A DNA stretch of 64,000 nt, taken from assembly GCF_000972865.1 (NCBI RefSeq), contig NZ_CP011144.1:372001-436000 (forward strand), in the 5' to 3' direction. Source of the DNA: Pseudoxanthomonas suwonensis. GTDB lineage: Bacteria; Pseudomonadota; Gammaproteobacteria; Xanthomonadales; Xanthomonadaceae. Made by a program: the position numbers and the translations under genes. This document shows positions 46,886-56,157 of the stretch, piece by piece (the stretch's first letter is position 1; every line of letters starts with the position of its first letter). The notes beneath the pieces were generated by a model. It did not search any database. It saw nothing but the letters and a program-made list of their open reading frames with translations, and was not told the origin of the DNA.

Positions 46886-48907
46886 ATGCCCATGAAGATC
46901 ACCAAGGCCGTTGCAGCCTCGCTACTGCTCATCTCCGGGAGCGTCCTGGCGCGTGAGCCGATTCCCGCCGAAGCATTCGCCAAGATGCCGGAGATCCAGT
47001 CGGTCTCCATGAGCACCGATGGCAAGAACCTGGTCGCGCTGGTCGTCTCCCCCGTCGGCGATAGACAGGACACGGCGCTGGCCACCTGGGACCTGGCCAA
47101 CTTGGACGCCGGCCCGATGATCACGCCCTCCAATGACCGCATGAAGTTCATCGGCGCCAATGCGATGAAGGCGGATAGGGTTCTGGCCATCGGCCGTCAG
47201 GAATGGACCGGGCAACTGGCCGGCTGCGGCGAGGGCAGCGCCACCGGCGCGACCAAGACTTTCGTCACCAAGGCCTATCTCACTGATGCCAGGCACAAGC
47301 GCTTCGGCGAGGCGTTCGCCGACAACACCCGCAAGCTGGGGGTCAGCGAGGAGATGAAGCGCTGCCTGGAGATCGGCGGCTCGGCCAGCCTGGTCAACAC
47401 GCTGCCGCTGGATCCGGACAACGTCATCATCCAGCAGTTCAACATCTTGACGTTGAGCGGGGACTACTACCTGTACAACCTGCGCACCAACGAGACCAAG
47501 CTGCTGCTGCGCGCCGGTGGGCGCACGAGCCCCGGCCTGTTCGACCCCCGCACCGGCGACCTGCTGACCCGCACCGAACTCGAAGGCGTGGCCTCCGGCG
47601 AGTACGAGCAGCGCGTGCATATCAAGAACCGCCAGTCCGGCAAGTTCGAGGTCCACGACAACCTCACCCGCAAGCTCAGCGAGCGCTACACCGTCGACAT
47701 CGTCGGCATCGACGAGGAAACCGGCAAGTTCTACGTGCTCACCGACCTGTTCTCCGACTTGGTGCAGGCCTGGATGTACGATCCGGCGACTCGCCAGTTC
47801 GATGCCGAGCCCCTGCTGGCACATCCCGAGTTCTCGATCAGGAACCTGATCCTCGGCTCACAGCCTAGCAACTTCAACCGCGTGCTGGGCTTCAGCATCG
47901 ACGGCCCGCAACCTGAAACGACCTACGTCGACCCGGCCATGAAATCGATCCACGACGGGTTGAAGCAGGCCTATCCGGGCAAGACGGTCTCCATCACCGG
48001 CTACAATGACGACCTGTCACGGGTGCTGTACGCCACGTCCAGCGCCAGCAGCGCACCGGCCTATTACCTGCTGTTGGACCGCAGTAGGTCGAAGCTCCTG
48101 GGCGGCCAGCGTCCCTGGATCGATTCGAAGCAGATCGGCGAGCAGCGCTGGGTGACCTACACCGCACGCGACGGCATGAAGATCCCGGCCATCCTTGACC
48201 TCCCGGCAGGCTGGAAACAGGGCGACGACTCGCTGCCCACCATCATCCATCCGCACGGCGGCCCCTGGGCGCGCGATTACACCGGGTGGGACGGCTCTGG
48301 CTGGGTGCCATTCCTGACTTCGCGTGGCTATGCCGTGCTGCGGCCGCAGTACCGCGGTTCGGCCGGGCTCGGACGCAAGCTGTGGCTGGCCGGCGATGCC
48401 GAATGGGGGCATAAGATGCAGGACGACAAGGACGACGGCGCGGCCTGGCTGGTCCAGCAGGGTATCGCCGACCCCAACCGCATCGCGATCTTCGGCTATT
48501 CCTACGGCGGCTTCGCCGCCGCAGCGGCGGTCGTTCGCCCGGACAGTCCCTACCAGTGCGCCATCGCCGGCGCCCCGGTCGCCAACCTTGGCAAGCTGGG
48601 CCGCTCCTGGAGCGACAACCGCGTGCAACGCATCCTGCAGGGCCGCACGGTGACTGGCATGGATCCGATGCTCAATACCCACAAGGCCAACATCCCGCTG
48701 CTGACCTACGTCGGTGACCGCGACGTGCGCACCCCCTCCTTCCACGCCCGCGACTTCTACAATGCGGTGAAGGGCAATGTGCCGGCCAGGTTCGAACTGA
48801 TCGCCGACATGCCGCACAGCATGCCGTGGTACCCGCGCCACCAGACGCAGACGCTGGCGCTGATCGAACAGTACCTGGCGAAGGATTGCGGGCCGGGGGG
48901 ACTTTGA
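46886..48907 (+). CDS. Secreted S9-family prolyl oligopeptidase-like peptidase
   Basis: 673 residues with a signal peptide (ITKAVAASLLLISGSVLA). A seven-bladed propeller-like N-terminal part (about 30-400) precedes the alpha/beta-hydrolase domain: oxyanion TIIHPHGGPWARDY, nucleophile GYSYGGFAA (about 540), Asp in YVGDRDVRTPSF and His in IADMPHSMPW. It should cleave short peptides in the periplasm. It is followed by a strong terminator and then a TonB-dependent receptor, a pairing often seen in peptide-feeding xanthomonads. Two ATG codons (46886 and 46892) are possible starts. Confidence 0.93.
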   Translation: MPMKITKAVAASLLLISGSVLAREPIPAEAFAKMPEIQSVSMSTDGKNLVALVVSPVGDRQDTALATWDLANLDAGPMITPSNDRMKFIGANAMKADRVLAIGRQEWTGQLAGCGEGSATGATKTFVTKAYLTDARHKRFGEAFADNTRKLGVSEEMKRCLEIGGSASLVNTLPLDPDNVIIQQFNILTLSGDYYLYNLRTNETKLLLRAGGRTSPGLFDPRTGDLLTRTELEGVASGEYEQRVHIKNRQSGKFEVHDNLTRKLSERYTVDIVGIDEETGKFYVLTDLFSDLVQAWMYDPATRQFDAEPLLAHPEFSIRNLILGSQPSNFNRVLGFSIDGPQPETTYVDPAMKSIHDGLKQAYPGKTVSITGYNDDLSRVLYATSSASSAPAYYLLLDRSRSKLLGGQRPWIDSKQIGEQRWVTYTARDGMKIPAILDLPAGWKQGDDSLPTIIHPHGGPWARDYTGWDGSGWVPFLTSRGYAVLRPQYRGSAGLGRKLWLAGDAEWGHKMQDDKDDGAAWLVQQGIADPNRIAIFGYSYGGFAAAAAVVRPDSPYQCAIAGAPVANLGKLGRSWSDNRVQRILQGRTVTGMDPMLNTHKANIPLLTYVGDRDVRTPSFHARDFYNAVKGNVPARFELIADMPHSMPWYPRHQTQTLALIEQYLAKDCGPGGL

Positions 48908-48971
48908 TGCCGCCAGCCCGCCCCTGACGGGCCTAGCGGCAACGCCGGCTGGCCATCGCCAGCCAGCCAGA

Positions 48972-49002
48972 ACCCGGGCCGGGGGGCGGCCCGGGTTTTT
49001 TT
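48972..49002 (+). terminator. Rho-independent terminator of the S9 peptidase gene
   Basis: 9-bp perfect stem (ACCCGGGCC at 48972-48980, complement at 48988-48996), 7-base loop and a run of seven T (48996-49002), 65 bases after the stop. Confidence 0.92.
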
Positions 49003-49078
49003 GTCGCTCCGGGACCACCGTCCGGACGCTTATGCACTCCCGCTATGACAATCGCATGACGTACGCATGTGCCATTAG

Positions 49079-49108
49079 TTGCGAAAGCCACGAAACGCTC
49101 CCTATACT
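49079..49108 (+). promoter_or_regulatory. Sigma-70 promoter of the TonB-dependent receptor gene
   Basis: TTGCGA (49079-49084), an 18-base spacer and TATACT (49103-49108), about 65 bases before the start codon, in an unusually AT-rich stretch. It follows the terminator of the upstream gene, so the receptor has its own transcript. Confidence 0.65.
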
Positions 49109-49137
49109 CAGCCTTAACCCAAGCATAACGACTGGGT

Positions 49138-49153
49138 TGTGATCTGCATCACT
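49138..49153 (+). promoter_or_regulatory. CRP/Clp-type binding site in the receptor leader
   Basis: TGTGATCTGCATCACT fits the TGTGA-N6-TCACA consensus at 9 of 10 fixed bases. In Xanthomonadaceae such sites bind Clp, which responds to cyclic-di-GMP. Its place about 25 bases downstream of the expected transcription start, just before the ribosome site, would suit repression by Clp. The regulator itself is not in the window. Confidence 0.6.
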
Positions 49154-49171
49154 TCTTTTTTTGGGGAAAAC

Positions 49172-52100
49172 ATGGGGACGCACATGAGACTCGAGAAAAA
49201 CACGCGCAAATTCAATAAGTTGCCGCTCTTCGTCGCGGTGATGGGCTGCCTCTATGGCGGTTCCGCCCTCGCCCAGTCCACTCCTGCGGATGAAACCGAA
49301 GAAGCCCAGGAGCAGGAGCAGGAGCAGCGGAGCACATCGGGCGCCACCACCACTCTGGACAAGGTCACCGTGACCGGCTCGCTGCTGCGCCGGGTCGAGT
49401 ACGACTCCATTTCGCCCGTCCAAATCATCACCGCCGAAGCCAGCGTCGCGGTCGGCATGGTGGATACGGCCGAATTCCTGCAGAACTCCAGCATCGCCGC
49501 CGGCTCCACCCAGATCGGCGAGCAGTTCAGCAGTTCCGTCATCGAAGGCGGCGCCGGCGTGCAGACCGTCAACCTCCGCGGTCTGGGTGCCCAACGCACC
49601 GCCGTGCTGCTCAACGGCCACCGCCCCGGCCCGGCCGGTACCCGCGGCGCCGTCGCGGCCTTCGACCTGAACGTGATCCCCTCGTCCATCGTCCAGCGCA
49701 TCGAAATCCTGAAGGACGGCTCCTCGTCGATCTACGGTTCCGACGCACTGGCCGGCGTGGCCAACATCATCACCCGCAAGAACATCGACCGGCCCGAGCT
49801 CACCTTCAACACCCGCCTGCCCTTCGTGCTGGGTGGCGGCGAGATCTGGCAGGTTTCCGGCGCCACCGGCTGGAATTTCGACAGCGGCAACATCGTCCTT
49901 GCCGCCGAGTATTACCGGATCAATCCGCTGACTGCCGGGGCCCGCAGATACCTGAGGTGCGCCCAGGACCTGGTCCGCGACCAGAGCGGCAACATCATCG
50001 ACCGCGAAGACCGCTCCAGCCTGGTCGGCACCGGCCTGGAAGGCTGCAACTCCACCAACCTGTACGCCAACACGGTCATCGATGCGGTTTCCGGCCTGCG
50101 CTACGTCCCCTCGCCAAACGGCGTCACGGTGGGCCTGATGCCGGGCTATCGCCCGCGCCTGAACCCCAACTACGGCCCCGGCAACAGCGGCCAGGCGTCT
50201 TACGAGGACTGGCTGAACTTTCCGTTCTTTGAAGACGTCCAGATCATCCCGAAGAACGAGCGCTACAGCGTGTTCTCCAGCGCCAGCTTCTCGCTGGGCG
50301 ATGTGAACTGGAACACCGAGCTCCTGTACAACAAGCGCCAGACCAGTTCGCAGAGCCTGCGCCAGTTCTTCCCGCTGACCGGTGGCACCACTGCGGTCAT
50401 TCCGTCTTACAGGTACACGGACGGCAGCAGCTTCTCCACGCCGGTGCCTTCCGGCATCGCCCAGCCGGTCATGCCGTACTGGTACAAGCAGGAAATCGAT
50501 ATCGACTACTTCTACTTGAACTCCAGCCTCGACGGCCTGTTCAAGTCCACCGATACCTGGGCCTGGACCGTGAACGGCTCGTACTCGCGCTCCAGCGGCG
50601 ACTACAACGTACTGGGTATCGACAAGAGCAAGAGCGGCGACCTGCAGTACGTCAGCACTTCCCCGGTGGTCGATTACTACGACCAGAGCAAGGGCTATCT
50701 GGACGGTACTGGTATCGATGCCCTGGTCGCAGCCACAGGCGTCTGGTACGAAGGCAATACCGTGTACGACCAGTTTGTGTTCAACGCGGTTGCTACCGGC
50801 GAATTGTTCGACCTGCCGGCCGGCGCCGTCGCTGCGGCGTTCGGAGTGGAATACCGCCAGTTCAGCATCGACGACCAGCCGGACGAACTGGAGAAGACCG
50901 CTGCGGTCTGGGGCGTCAGCACTGCGCAGGAAACCAAGGGTACCGAGAAGGTGAAGGAACTCTTCACTGAAATCGAAGTGCCGCTGCTCAAGGGGCTGCC
51001 GGCCGTCGAGGCCCTGACCCTCAACCTCTCCGCCCGCGCCTTCGACTACGACACCATCAACACCTCGGACTCGGTGTGGAAGGCCGGCTTGGGCTGGCAG
51101 GTCGTGCCTTCGTTCAAGCTGCGCGCCACCAAGGGCACCTCCTTCCGCGCCCCCGGCCTGTACGAGCTGTTCCTGGGCGACCAGTCCAGCTTCGTGAGCC
51201 AGACCGCGGCCAGCGGCACCGACCCCTGCGTCCAGTGGGGACTGTCGCAGAATGCCTTCCTGCGCGCCAACTGCGCCGCCGTCGGCATTCCCGAAACCTA
51301 CAACGGCAATGCGGTCACCTTCGAAGCGTTCAAGCAGGGCGCAGGCGACTACCTGGAGCCGGAAACCTCCCAGGCCTTCACTGCCGGCATGGTGTGGACG
51401 CCGACGTTCGTTCCGCTCAGCCTGGCATTGGACTACTTCGAGTTCGAGGTCAACAATCAGATCGCCGAGCTGACCTCCGCGCAGATCCTCGCCGGCTGCT
51501 ACTACGCCGAGGTGTTCCCGAACTACTACTGCACGAGGCTGGAGCGCAACCCGTCGACCGCCGCGACGAATCCGAACCGGATCAACGTGGTGTATCCGAC
51601 CTACGTCAACGTGGACAAGCAGAAGGTGCGCGGCTATGACTTGCTGGCCCGCTACGAAGGTGACTACTCGTACGGCAAGCTCGACATCCAGGGTGAATTC
51701 ACCTACATGACCGAGGACTACGCCCGCACCTTCAGCGCGACTGCGGCCGACGGCCTGGCCACCAACGATCGCAACGGCGCCATTGGCCGGCCGAAGCTGG
51801 TGGGCAACCTGATCTCCAGGCTGAGGCGCGGCGACTGGACCTACACCTGGGGCATGGAGTACGTGGGCAAGAGCAAGCGCCTGACCCGCCTCACTCCCGC
51901 CACCGGTGCCACTGCCGATTACGCCCCGAATGAAGCCAACTATTTCGGATGGATCCGGGCCGTCTACGATACCGTGGCCGAAGACCGCCTGTACCACAGC
52001 GTCTCGGTGCGCTATCAGCAGCCCAACTGGGACGTTCTGGTCGGCGTCCGCAACCTGTTCGATGCCGAACCGGATACCATTTCCAACAGCGTCGGCTACA

Positions 52101-52186
52101 CCCGCATCGGCAATGTCCCGTGGAGTGCAACGCAGTACGACCTGTTCGGACGTTCGCTGTTCGTCCGCTACAACTACAAGTTCTGA
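49172..52186 (+). CDS. TonB-dependent outer-membrane receptor
   Basis: 1004 residues from the ATG at 49172, which has GGGGA 5 bases ahead. A signal peptide (LFVAVMGCLYGGSALA), then a Glu/Gln-rich linker. The plug domain follows, with TLDKVTVTGSLLRRVEYDS (TonB-box-like), VNLRGLGAQRTAVLLNGHRP and IEILKDGSSSIYGSDALAGV. The barrel ends in the typical aromatic C-terminus FVRYNYKF. It is of the large Oar/CirA-like type common in xanthomonads. The substrate is unknown; the neighbouring S9 peptidase suggests peptides. Own promoter, a Clp-type site and a terminator are visible. Confidence 0.95.
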   Translation: MGTHMRLEKNTRKFNKLPLFVAVMGCLYGGSALAQSTPADETEEAQEQEQEQRSTSGATTTLDKVTVTGSLLRRVEYDSISPVQIITAEASVAVGMVDTAEFLQNSSIAAGSTQIGEQFSSSVIEGGAGVQTVNLRGLGAQRTAVLLNGHRPGPAGTRGAVAAFDLNVIPSSIVQRIEILKDGSSSIYGSDALAGVANIITRKNIDRPELTFNTRLPFVLGGGEIWQVSGATGWNFDSGNIVLAAEYYRINPLTAGARRYLRCAQDLVRDQSGNIIDREDRSSLVGTGLEGCNSTNLYANTVIDAVSGLRYVPSPNGVTVGLMPGYRPRLNPNYGPGNSGQASYEDWLNFPFFEDVQIIPKNERYSVFSSASFSLGDVNWNTELLYNKRQTSSQSLRQFFPLTGGTTAVIPSYRYTDGSSFSTPVPSGIAQPVMPYWYKQEIDIDYFYLNSSLDGLFKSTDTWAWTVNGSYSRSSGDYNVLGIDKSKSGDLQYVSTSPVVDYYDQSKGYLDGTGIDALVAATGVWYEGNTVYDQFVFNAVATGELFDLPAGAVAAAFGVEYRQFSIDDQPDELEKTAAVWGVSTAQETKGTEKVKELFTEIEVPLLKGLPAVEALTLNLSARAFDYDTINTSDSVWKAGLGWQVVPSFKLRATKGTSFRAPGLYELFLGDQSSFVSQTAASGTDPCVQWGLSQNAFLRANCAAVGIPETYNGNAVTFEAFKQGAGDYLEPETSQAFTAGMVWTPTFVPLSLALDYFEFEVNNQIAELTSAQILAGCYYAEVFPNYYCTRLERNPSTAATNPNRINVVYPTYVNVDKQKVRGYDLLARYEGDYSYGKLDIQGEFTYMTEDYARTFSATAADGLATNDRNGAIGRPKLVGNLISRLRRGDWTYTWGMEYVGKSKRLTRLTPATGATADYAPNEANYFGWIRAVYDTVAEDRLYHSVSVRYQQPNWDVLVGVRNLFDAEPDTISNSVGYTRIGNVPWSATQYDLFGRSLFVRYNYKF

Positions 52187-52216
52187 TCGCGGAACGGAAC
52201 CAACCACGGCAACACC

Positions 52217-52247
52217 AGAAGCGGCGCGAAAGCGCCGCTTCTTTTTC
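52217..52247 (+). terminator. Rho-independent terminator of the receptor gene
   Basis: Perfect 11-bp stem (AGAAGCGGCGC at 52217-52227, complement at 52232-52242), GAAA tetraloop and five T, 30 bases after the stop. Confidence 0.93.
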
Positions 52248-52364
52248 CAGGTGCCCCTTCTCCACTGGCCGGGCTACGGCAACGTGGGGGCATGACTTAC
52301 GAGGGATTCCCGGAGCGCCTCCACCCTGTACGATTCCCTGGAGCCCTTCCAGCCGATCCCGAGC

Positions 52365-53141
52365 ATGTCCCCAAAATTCCTGGCCCCCTTGCTCTTGGCG
52401 GTTCTCACGATCCCCACTGCACCCCTTCTCGCCCAGCAGAAGGCCCGGGGCGGCGACCCCACCATCGATCCAATGCTGGTGGCTGCAGGCTTCCTCGACA
52501 GCCATCCGGACCTGCTTCACCGATCTCGGGGACTGGACGCCTATGGCAAGAAGGACCACGAGAAGGCGTTCAATGCGTTCAAGCGGGCTGCCTGGTATTC
52601 GGACAAGCCTTCGCAGGCGATCGTCGGCGAGATGCTCTGGATCGGCCTGGGCACGGAGAAGGACCGGGCGCTGGCCCATGTGTGGATGAGCCTGGCCGCC
52701 GAACGGGGCTACCGCAGCTTCAGCGAGAAGCGCGACCTGTACTGGCAGCAGCTCGACGAAACCGAGCGCGCCCGGGCCGAGAGCGAGGGCCCGGCCATCC
52801 GCGCCGAGTACGCCGATTCGGTCGCGGAGCCGCGCCTGGCAGTCGTCCTGCGCCGGGAACTCAACAAGGCGACCGGCAGCCGTGTGGGATCCGCGACCAG
52901 CCCGGTGCAGATCGTCGTGCCGGGTGTAGGCACGATCGACTCGACCCAGTACTACAACCCCAGGTACTGGGATCCGAAGCAGTATCGCGAATATCAGGAT
53001 TCGATCTGGCACGACGTCCGCATAGGAAGGGTGGACGTGGGCGATGTGGAGCAGGTAAGGGACGCGTCCCCTGCGACGCTGTCGGCACCCGCGATACAGG
53101 GCGAGGTCGATCCGGAGCCGGTGCCCGACGATCAGGATTGA
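52365..53141 (+). CDS. Secreted Sel1-repeat-like protein
   Basis: 258 residues with a signal peptide (FLAPLLLAVLTIPTAPLLA). Residues 58-117 look like one to two Sel1/TPR-like helical repeats (EKAFNAFKRAAWYSDKPSQA, then ALAHVWMSLAAERGY). The second half is polar, with a Tyr-rich stretch (STQYYNPRYWDPKQYREYQ), and has no recognised domain. It is probably a periplasmic protein-interaction module. It follows the receptor terminator and is not part of that transcript. Confidence 0.75.
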   Translation: MSPKFLAPLLLAVLTIPTAPLLAQQKARGGDPTIDPMLVAAGFLDSHPDLLHRSRGLDAYGKKDHEKAFNAFKRAAWYSDKPSQAIVGEMLWIGLGTEKDRALAHVWMSLAAERGYRSFSEKRDLYWQQLDETERARAESEGPAIRAEYADSVAEPRLAVVLRRELNKATGSRVGSATSPVQIVVPGVGTIDSTQYYNPRYWDPKQYREYQDSIWHDVRIGRVDVGDVEQVRDASPATLSAPAIQGEVDPEPVPDDQD

Positions 53142-53347
53142 GGCCGTCGCGGTTGGCCCTGCCCTGGATCACCGCCAGGCGCACCGGCCGTCTGGCCTTC
53201 GGCTGGACCGGGGGGAACCGACGCCACCTGTCCCGGCACCCGCTGGCCACCGCCACCGTACGCAGGCGTAGGCAGCCGGGACCGGCTGCGCTAGAGTGCA
53301 GCCACGCCTCGGCCACCATGGCCGGGGCGCCACATCCTGGAGGGGAC

Positions 53348-53812
53348 ATGCGCAGTACCGGTTCCAAATCGTTTCTCGCCGCCCTGCTGTTGCCTGCCCT
53401 GCTGTTGGGCGGTGCCGCCGCGGCCGGTTCGGCGATGGCCGCCGACTCGGCGGTCGGCCGCTGGAAGACCGTCGACAGCGACACCGGCAAGCCCAAGTCG
53501 ATCGTCGAGATCACCCAGTCGGCGGACGGCACCCTCAGCGGCCACATCGTCGAGCTGCTCGACCCGAGCAAGCCGAATCCGGTCTGCGACAAGTGCAGCG
53601 ACGACCGCAAGAACAAGCCGATCACCGGCATGGAGATCATCCGCGGGATGAAGCCGCAAGGCGGCGGCAAGTACGCCGGCGGCACCATCCTCAAGCCCGA
53701 CGAGGGCAAGGTCTACAAGTCGAAGATCGAGCTGGTCGAGGGCGGCAAGAAGCTGGAGGTGTCCGGCTGCGTCGCCTTCATCTGCAAGTCGCAGACCTGG
53801 CTGCGGCAGTAG
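53348..53812 (+). CDS. DUF2147 secreted protein
   Basis: 154 residues with a signal peptide (to about residue 31). The mature part matches DUF2147: VGRWKTVDSDTGKPKSIVEI at its start, CDKCSDDRKNKPITGMEII in the middle (two Cys), GGTILKPDEGKVYKSKIEL, and the C-terminal VSGCVAFICKSQTWLR (two Cys). Two disulfides are possible. It is a small periplasmic beta-rich protein; function is unknown. A GGAGGGGAC ribosome site precedes the ATG, and a terminator follows. Confidence 0.9.
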   Translation: MRSTGSKSFLAALLLPALLLGGAAAAGSAMAADSAVGRWKTVDSDTGKPKSIVEITQSADGTLSGHIVELLDPSKPNPVCDKCSDDRKNKPITGMEIIRGMKPQGGGKYAGGTILKPDEGKVYKSKIELVEGGKKLEVSGCVAFICKSQTWLRQ

Positions 53813-53839
53813 CACGCGCCCCGCCCACGCACCGCGCCC

Positions 53840-53870
53840 GCGACCCGGCTTCGACCGGGTCGCTTCTTTT
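53840..53870 (+). terminator. Rho-independent terminator of the DUF2147 gene
   Basis: 9-bp stem (GCGACCCGG at 53840-53848, complement at 53855-53863), CTTCGA loop and TTCTTTT tail, 28 bases after the stop. Confidence 0.88.
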
Positions 53871-53951
53871 GGGAGCCACCACGGCAATCGGGGCGCCGGT
53901 CCGGTGCCAGGCCCCATGCGATAATCGCCAACCCCCAGCCGCACGCCTCCC

Positions 53952-56012
53952 ATGCCCCGCTCCGCGCTCGTCACCAACGCCCTGCCCTACGCCAACGGCC
54001 CGCTGCACCTGGGCCACCTGGTCGGCTACATCCAGGCCGACATCTGGGTCCGGGCGCGGCGCCTGCGCGGCGACACCGTGCACTACGTCTGCGCCGACGA
54101 CACCCACGGCACCCCGATCATGCTCGCCGCGGAGAAGGCCGGGATCACCCCGGAAGCCTTCATCGCCGGCATGCAGGCCAGCCACGAGCGCGACTTCGCC
54201 GCCTTCGGCGTGGACTTCGACCATTACGATTCGACCAACTCCGAGGCCAACCGCGAACTGACCGAGCAGTTCTACGCCCGGCTCGAGGCCGGCGGCCATA
54301 TCGCCCACCGCAACGTGGCCCAGTTCTACGACCCGGCCAAGGGCATGTTCCTGCCCGACCGCTACATCAAGGGCATCTGCCCCAACTGCGGCGCGGCCGA
54401 CCAGTACGGCGACAACTGCGAGGTCTGTGGCGCCACCTACTCGCCCACCGACCTGAAGGAACCGAAGTCGGTGCTGTCCGGCGCCACGCCCGAAGTGCGC
54501 GACTCCGAGCACTTCTTCTTCGAGGTCGGCCGCTTCGAGGGCTTCCTGCGCCAGTGGCTGGCCGGCGACGTGGCCCTGCCCGGGGTCAAGGCCAAGCTGA
54601 TGGAGTGGCTGGACACCGAGGGCGGCCTGCGCGCCTGGGACATCTCCCGCGACGCGCCCTATTTCGGCTTCCAGATCCCCGGCCAGCCGGGCAAGTACTT
54701 CTACGTGTGGCTGGACGCGCCGATCGGCTACCTGAGCAGCTTCAAGAACCTGTGCGCGGAGAACGGCGCCGACTTCGACGCGTTCCTCGCGCCGGACAGC
54801 GAGGCCGAACTGCACCACTTCATCGGCAAGGACATCGTCAACTTCCACGGCCTGTTCTGGCCGGCGGTGCTGCACGGCGCCGGCCTGCGCGCGCCCACCC
54901 GGCTGCACGTCAACGGCTACCTGACCGTGGACGGCGCCAAGATGTCCAAGTCGCGCGGCACCTTCATCATGGCCCGCACCTACCTGGACGCGGGCCTGGA
55001 CCCGGAAGCGCTGCGCTACTACTACGCGGCCAAGTCCTCCGGTGGCGTCGACGACCTGGACCTGAACCTGGCCGACTTCACCGCACGCGTGAATGCCGAC
55101 CTGGTCGGCAAGTTCGTCAACCTGGCCAGCCGCTGCGCCGGCTTTGTCGACAAGCGCTTCGGCGGCCGCCTGGCCGACGCCCTGCCCGACCCGGGCCAGT
55201 ACGCGCGCTTCGTCGGCGTACTGGAACACGTGCGCGCGGCCTACGAGCGCAACGACCCGGCGGCCGCGCTGCGCCAGGTGATGGCCCTGGCCGACGAGGC
55301 CAACCGCTATATCGACGAGAAGAAACCCTGGGTGATCGCCAAGCAGGACGGCGCCAATGCCGAACTGCAGGCCGTGTGCACCCAGGGCCTGAACCTGTTC
55401 CGGGTGCTGGCCGCCGCGCTGGCGCCGGTGCTGCCTCGCACCAGCGCGCAAGCCGCCGGATTCCTCGGCGCGCCAGTGCGCGCATGGTCCGACCTGGACG
55501 CGCCGCTGGTCGCGCACGGCATCAACGCTTACTCGCCGCTGTTCACCCGCATTGACCCCAAACTGATCGACGCCATGACCGACGCTTCGAAGGACACCCT
55601 CGCCGCCACCCCCGCCGCTGCCCCGGCGAAGAAGGCCGAGGAGAAGCCGGCCGCTCCCGCCGCGGACGGCGCCGCATCGCAGTACATCGGCATCGAGGAC
55701 TTCGCCAGGCTGGACCTGCGGATCGGCAAGGTGCTCGAGTGCGGCTTCGTCGACGGCTCGGACAAGCTGCTGCGCTTCCTGCTCGACGCCGGCGACCTGG
55801 GCCAGCGCCAGATCTTCTCCGGCATCCGCGCCAGCTACGGCGAGCCGGACCAGCTGGTCGGCCGGCACGTGGTGTTCATCGCCAACCTGGCTCCGCGCAA
55901 GATGCGCTTCGGCGTCAGCGAAGGGATGATCCTGTCGGCCGGCTTCGACGGCGGCGCACTGGCGCTGCTGGACGCCGACGCCGGCGCCCTGCCCGGCATG
56001 CCGGTGCGCTGA
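53952..56012 (+). CDS. metG: Methionyl-tRNA synthetase
   Basis: 686 residues. The class I motifs are PLHLGHLVG (HIGH-type, about 16-24) and KMSKSRGTF (about 332). The zinc knuckle with four Cys is CPNCGAADQYGDNCEVCG (about 143-160). An Ala/Pro/Lys-rich linker (about 545-575) leads to a C-terminal EMAP/Trbp111-type tRNA-binding dimer domain (RLDLRIGKVLECGFVDGSDK onward). Full-length, standard form. Own transcript following a terminator. Confidence 0.98.
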   Translation: MPRSALVTNALPYANGPLHLGHLVGYIQADIWVRARRLRGDTVHYVCADDTHGTPIMLAAEKAGITPEAFIAGMQASHERDFAAFGVDFDHYDSTNSEANRELTEQFYARLEAGGHIAHRNVAQFYDPAKGMFLPDRYIKGICPNCGAADQYGDNCEVCGATYSPTDLKEPKSVLSGATPEVRDSEHFFFEVGRFEGFLRQWLAGDVALPGVKAKLMEWLDTEGGLRAWDISRDAPYFGFQIPGQPGKYFYVWLDAPIGYLSSFKNLCAENGADFDAFLAPDSEAELHHFIGKDIVNFHGLFWPAVLHGAGLRAPTRLHVNGYLTVDGAKMSKSRGTFIMARTYLDAGLDPEALRYYYAAKSSGGVDDLDLNLADFTARVNADLVGKFVNLASRCAGFVDKRFGGRLADALPDPGQYARFVGVLEHVRAAYERNDPAAALRQVMALADEANRYIDEKKPWVIAKQDGANAELQAVCTQGLNLFRVLAAALAPVLPRTSAQAAGFLGAPVRAWSDLDAPLVAHGINAYSPLFTRIDPKLIDAMTDASKDTLAATPAAAPAKKAEEKPAAPAADGAASQYIGIEDFARLDLRIGKVLECGFVDGSDKLLRFLLDAGDLGQRQIFSGIRASYGEPDQLVGRHVVFIANLAPRKMRFGVSEGMILSAGFDGGALALLDADAGALPGMPVR

Positions 56013-56114
56013 CAGCGCGGCCTTGCCCGCTGCGCGGACAAGTCCACCACGGCTTGCTGACGCAAACCGCGGGCCCCGCTTCCTGCCCGCCAAATCCCCC
56101 GCCGCTTCGCGGCC

Positions 56115-56135
56115 GCCCCCTTTACCAAAGGGGGC
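56115..56135. repeat. GCCCCCTTT-ACC-AAAGGGGGC hairpin
   Basis: Perfect 9-bp stem with 3-base loop between metG and the HAD gene. This AAAGGGGGC type of hairpin is another frequent intergenic repeat in related genomes; it may also terminate or stabilise the metG transcript. Confidence 0.7.
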
Positions 56136-56157
56136 TCCCAGCCGGCACCCTGCATCG

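Noticed and set aside
49043..52207. Antisense open frame of more than 1000 codons opposite the TonB receptor
   Set aside because: High-GC shadow frame. The opposite strand carries a full-length receptor with signal peptide, plug motifs, terminators and promoter.
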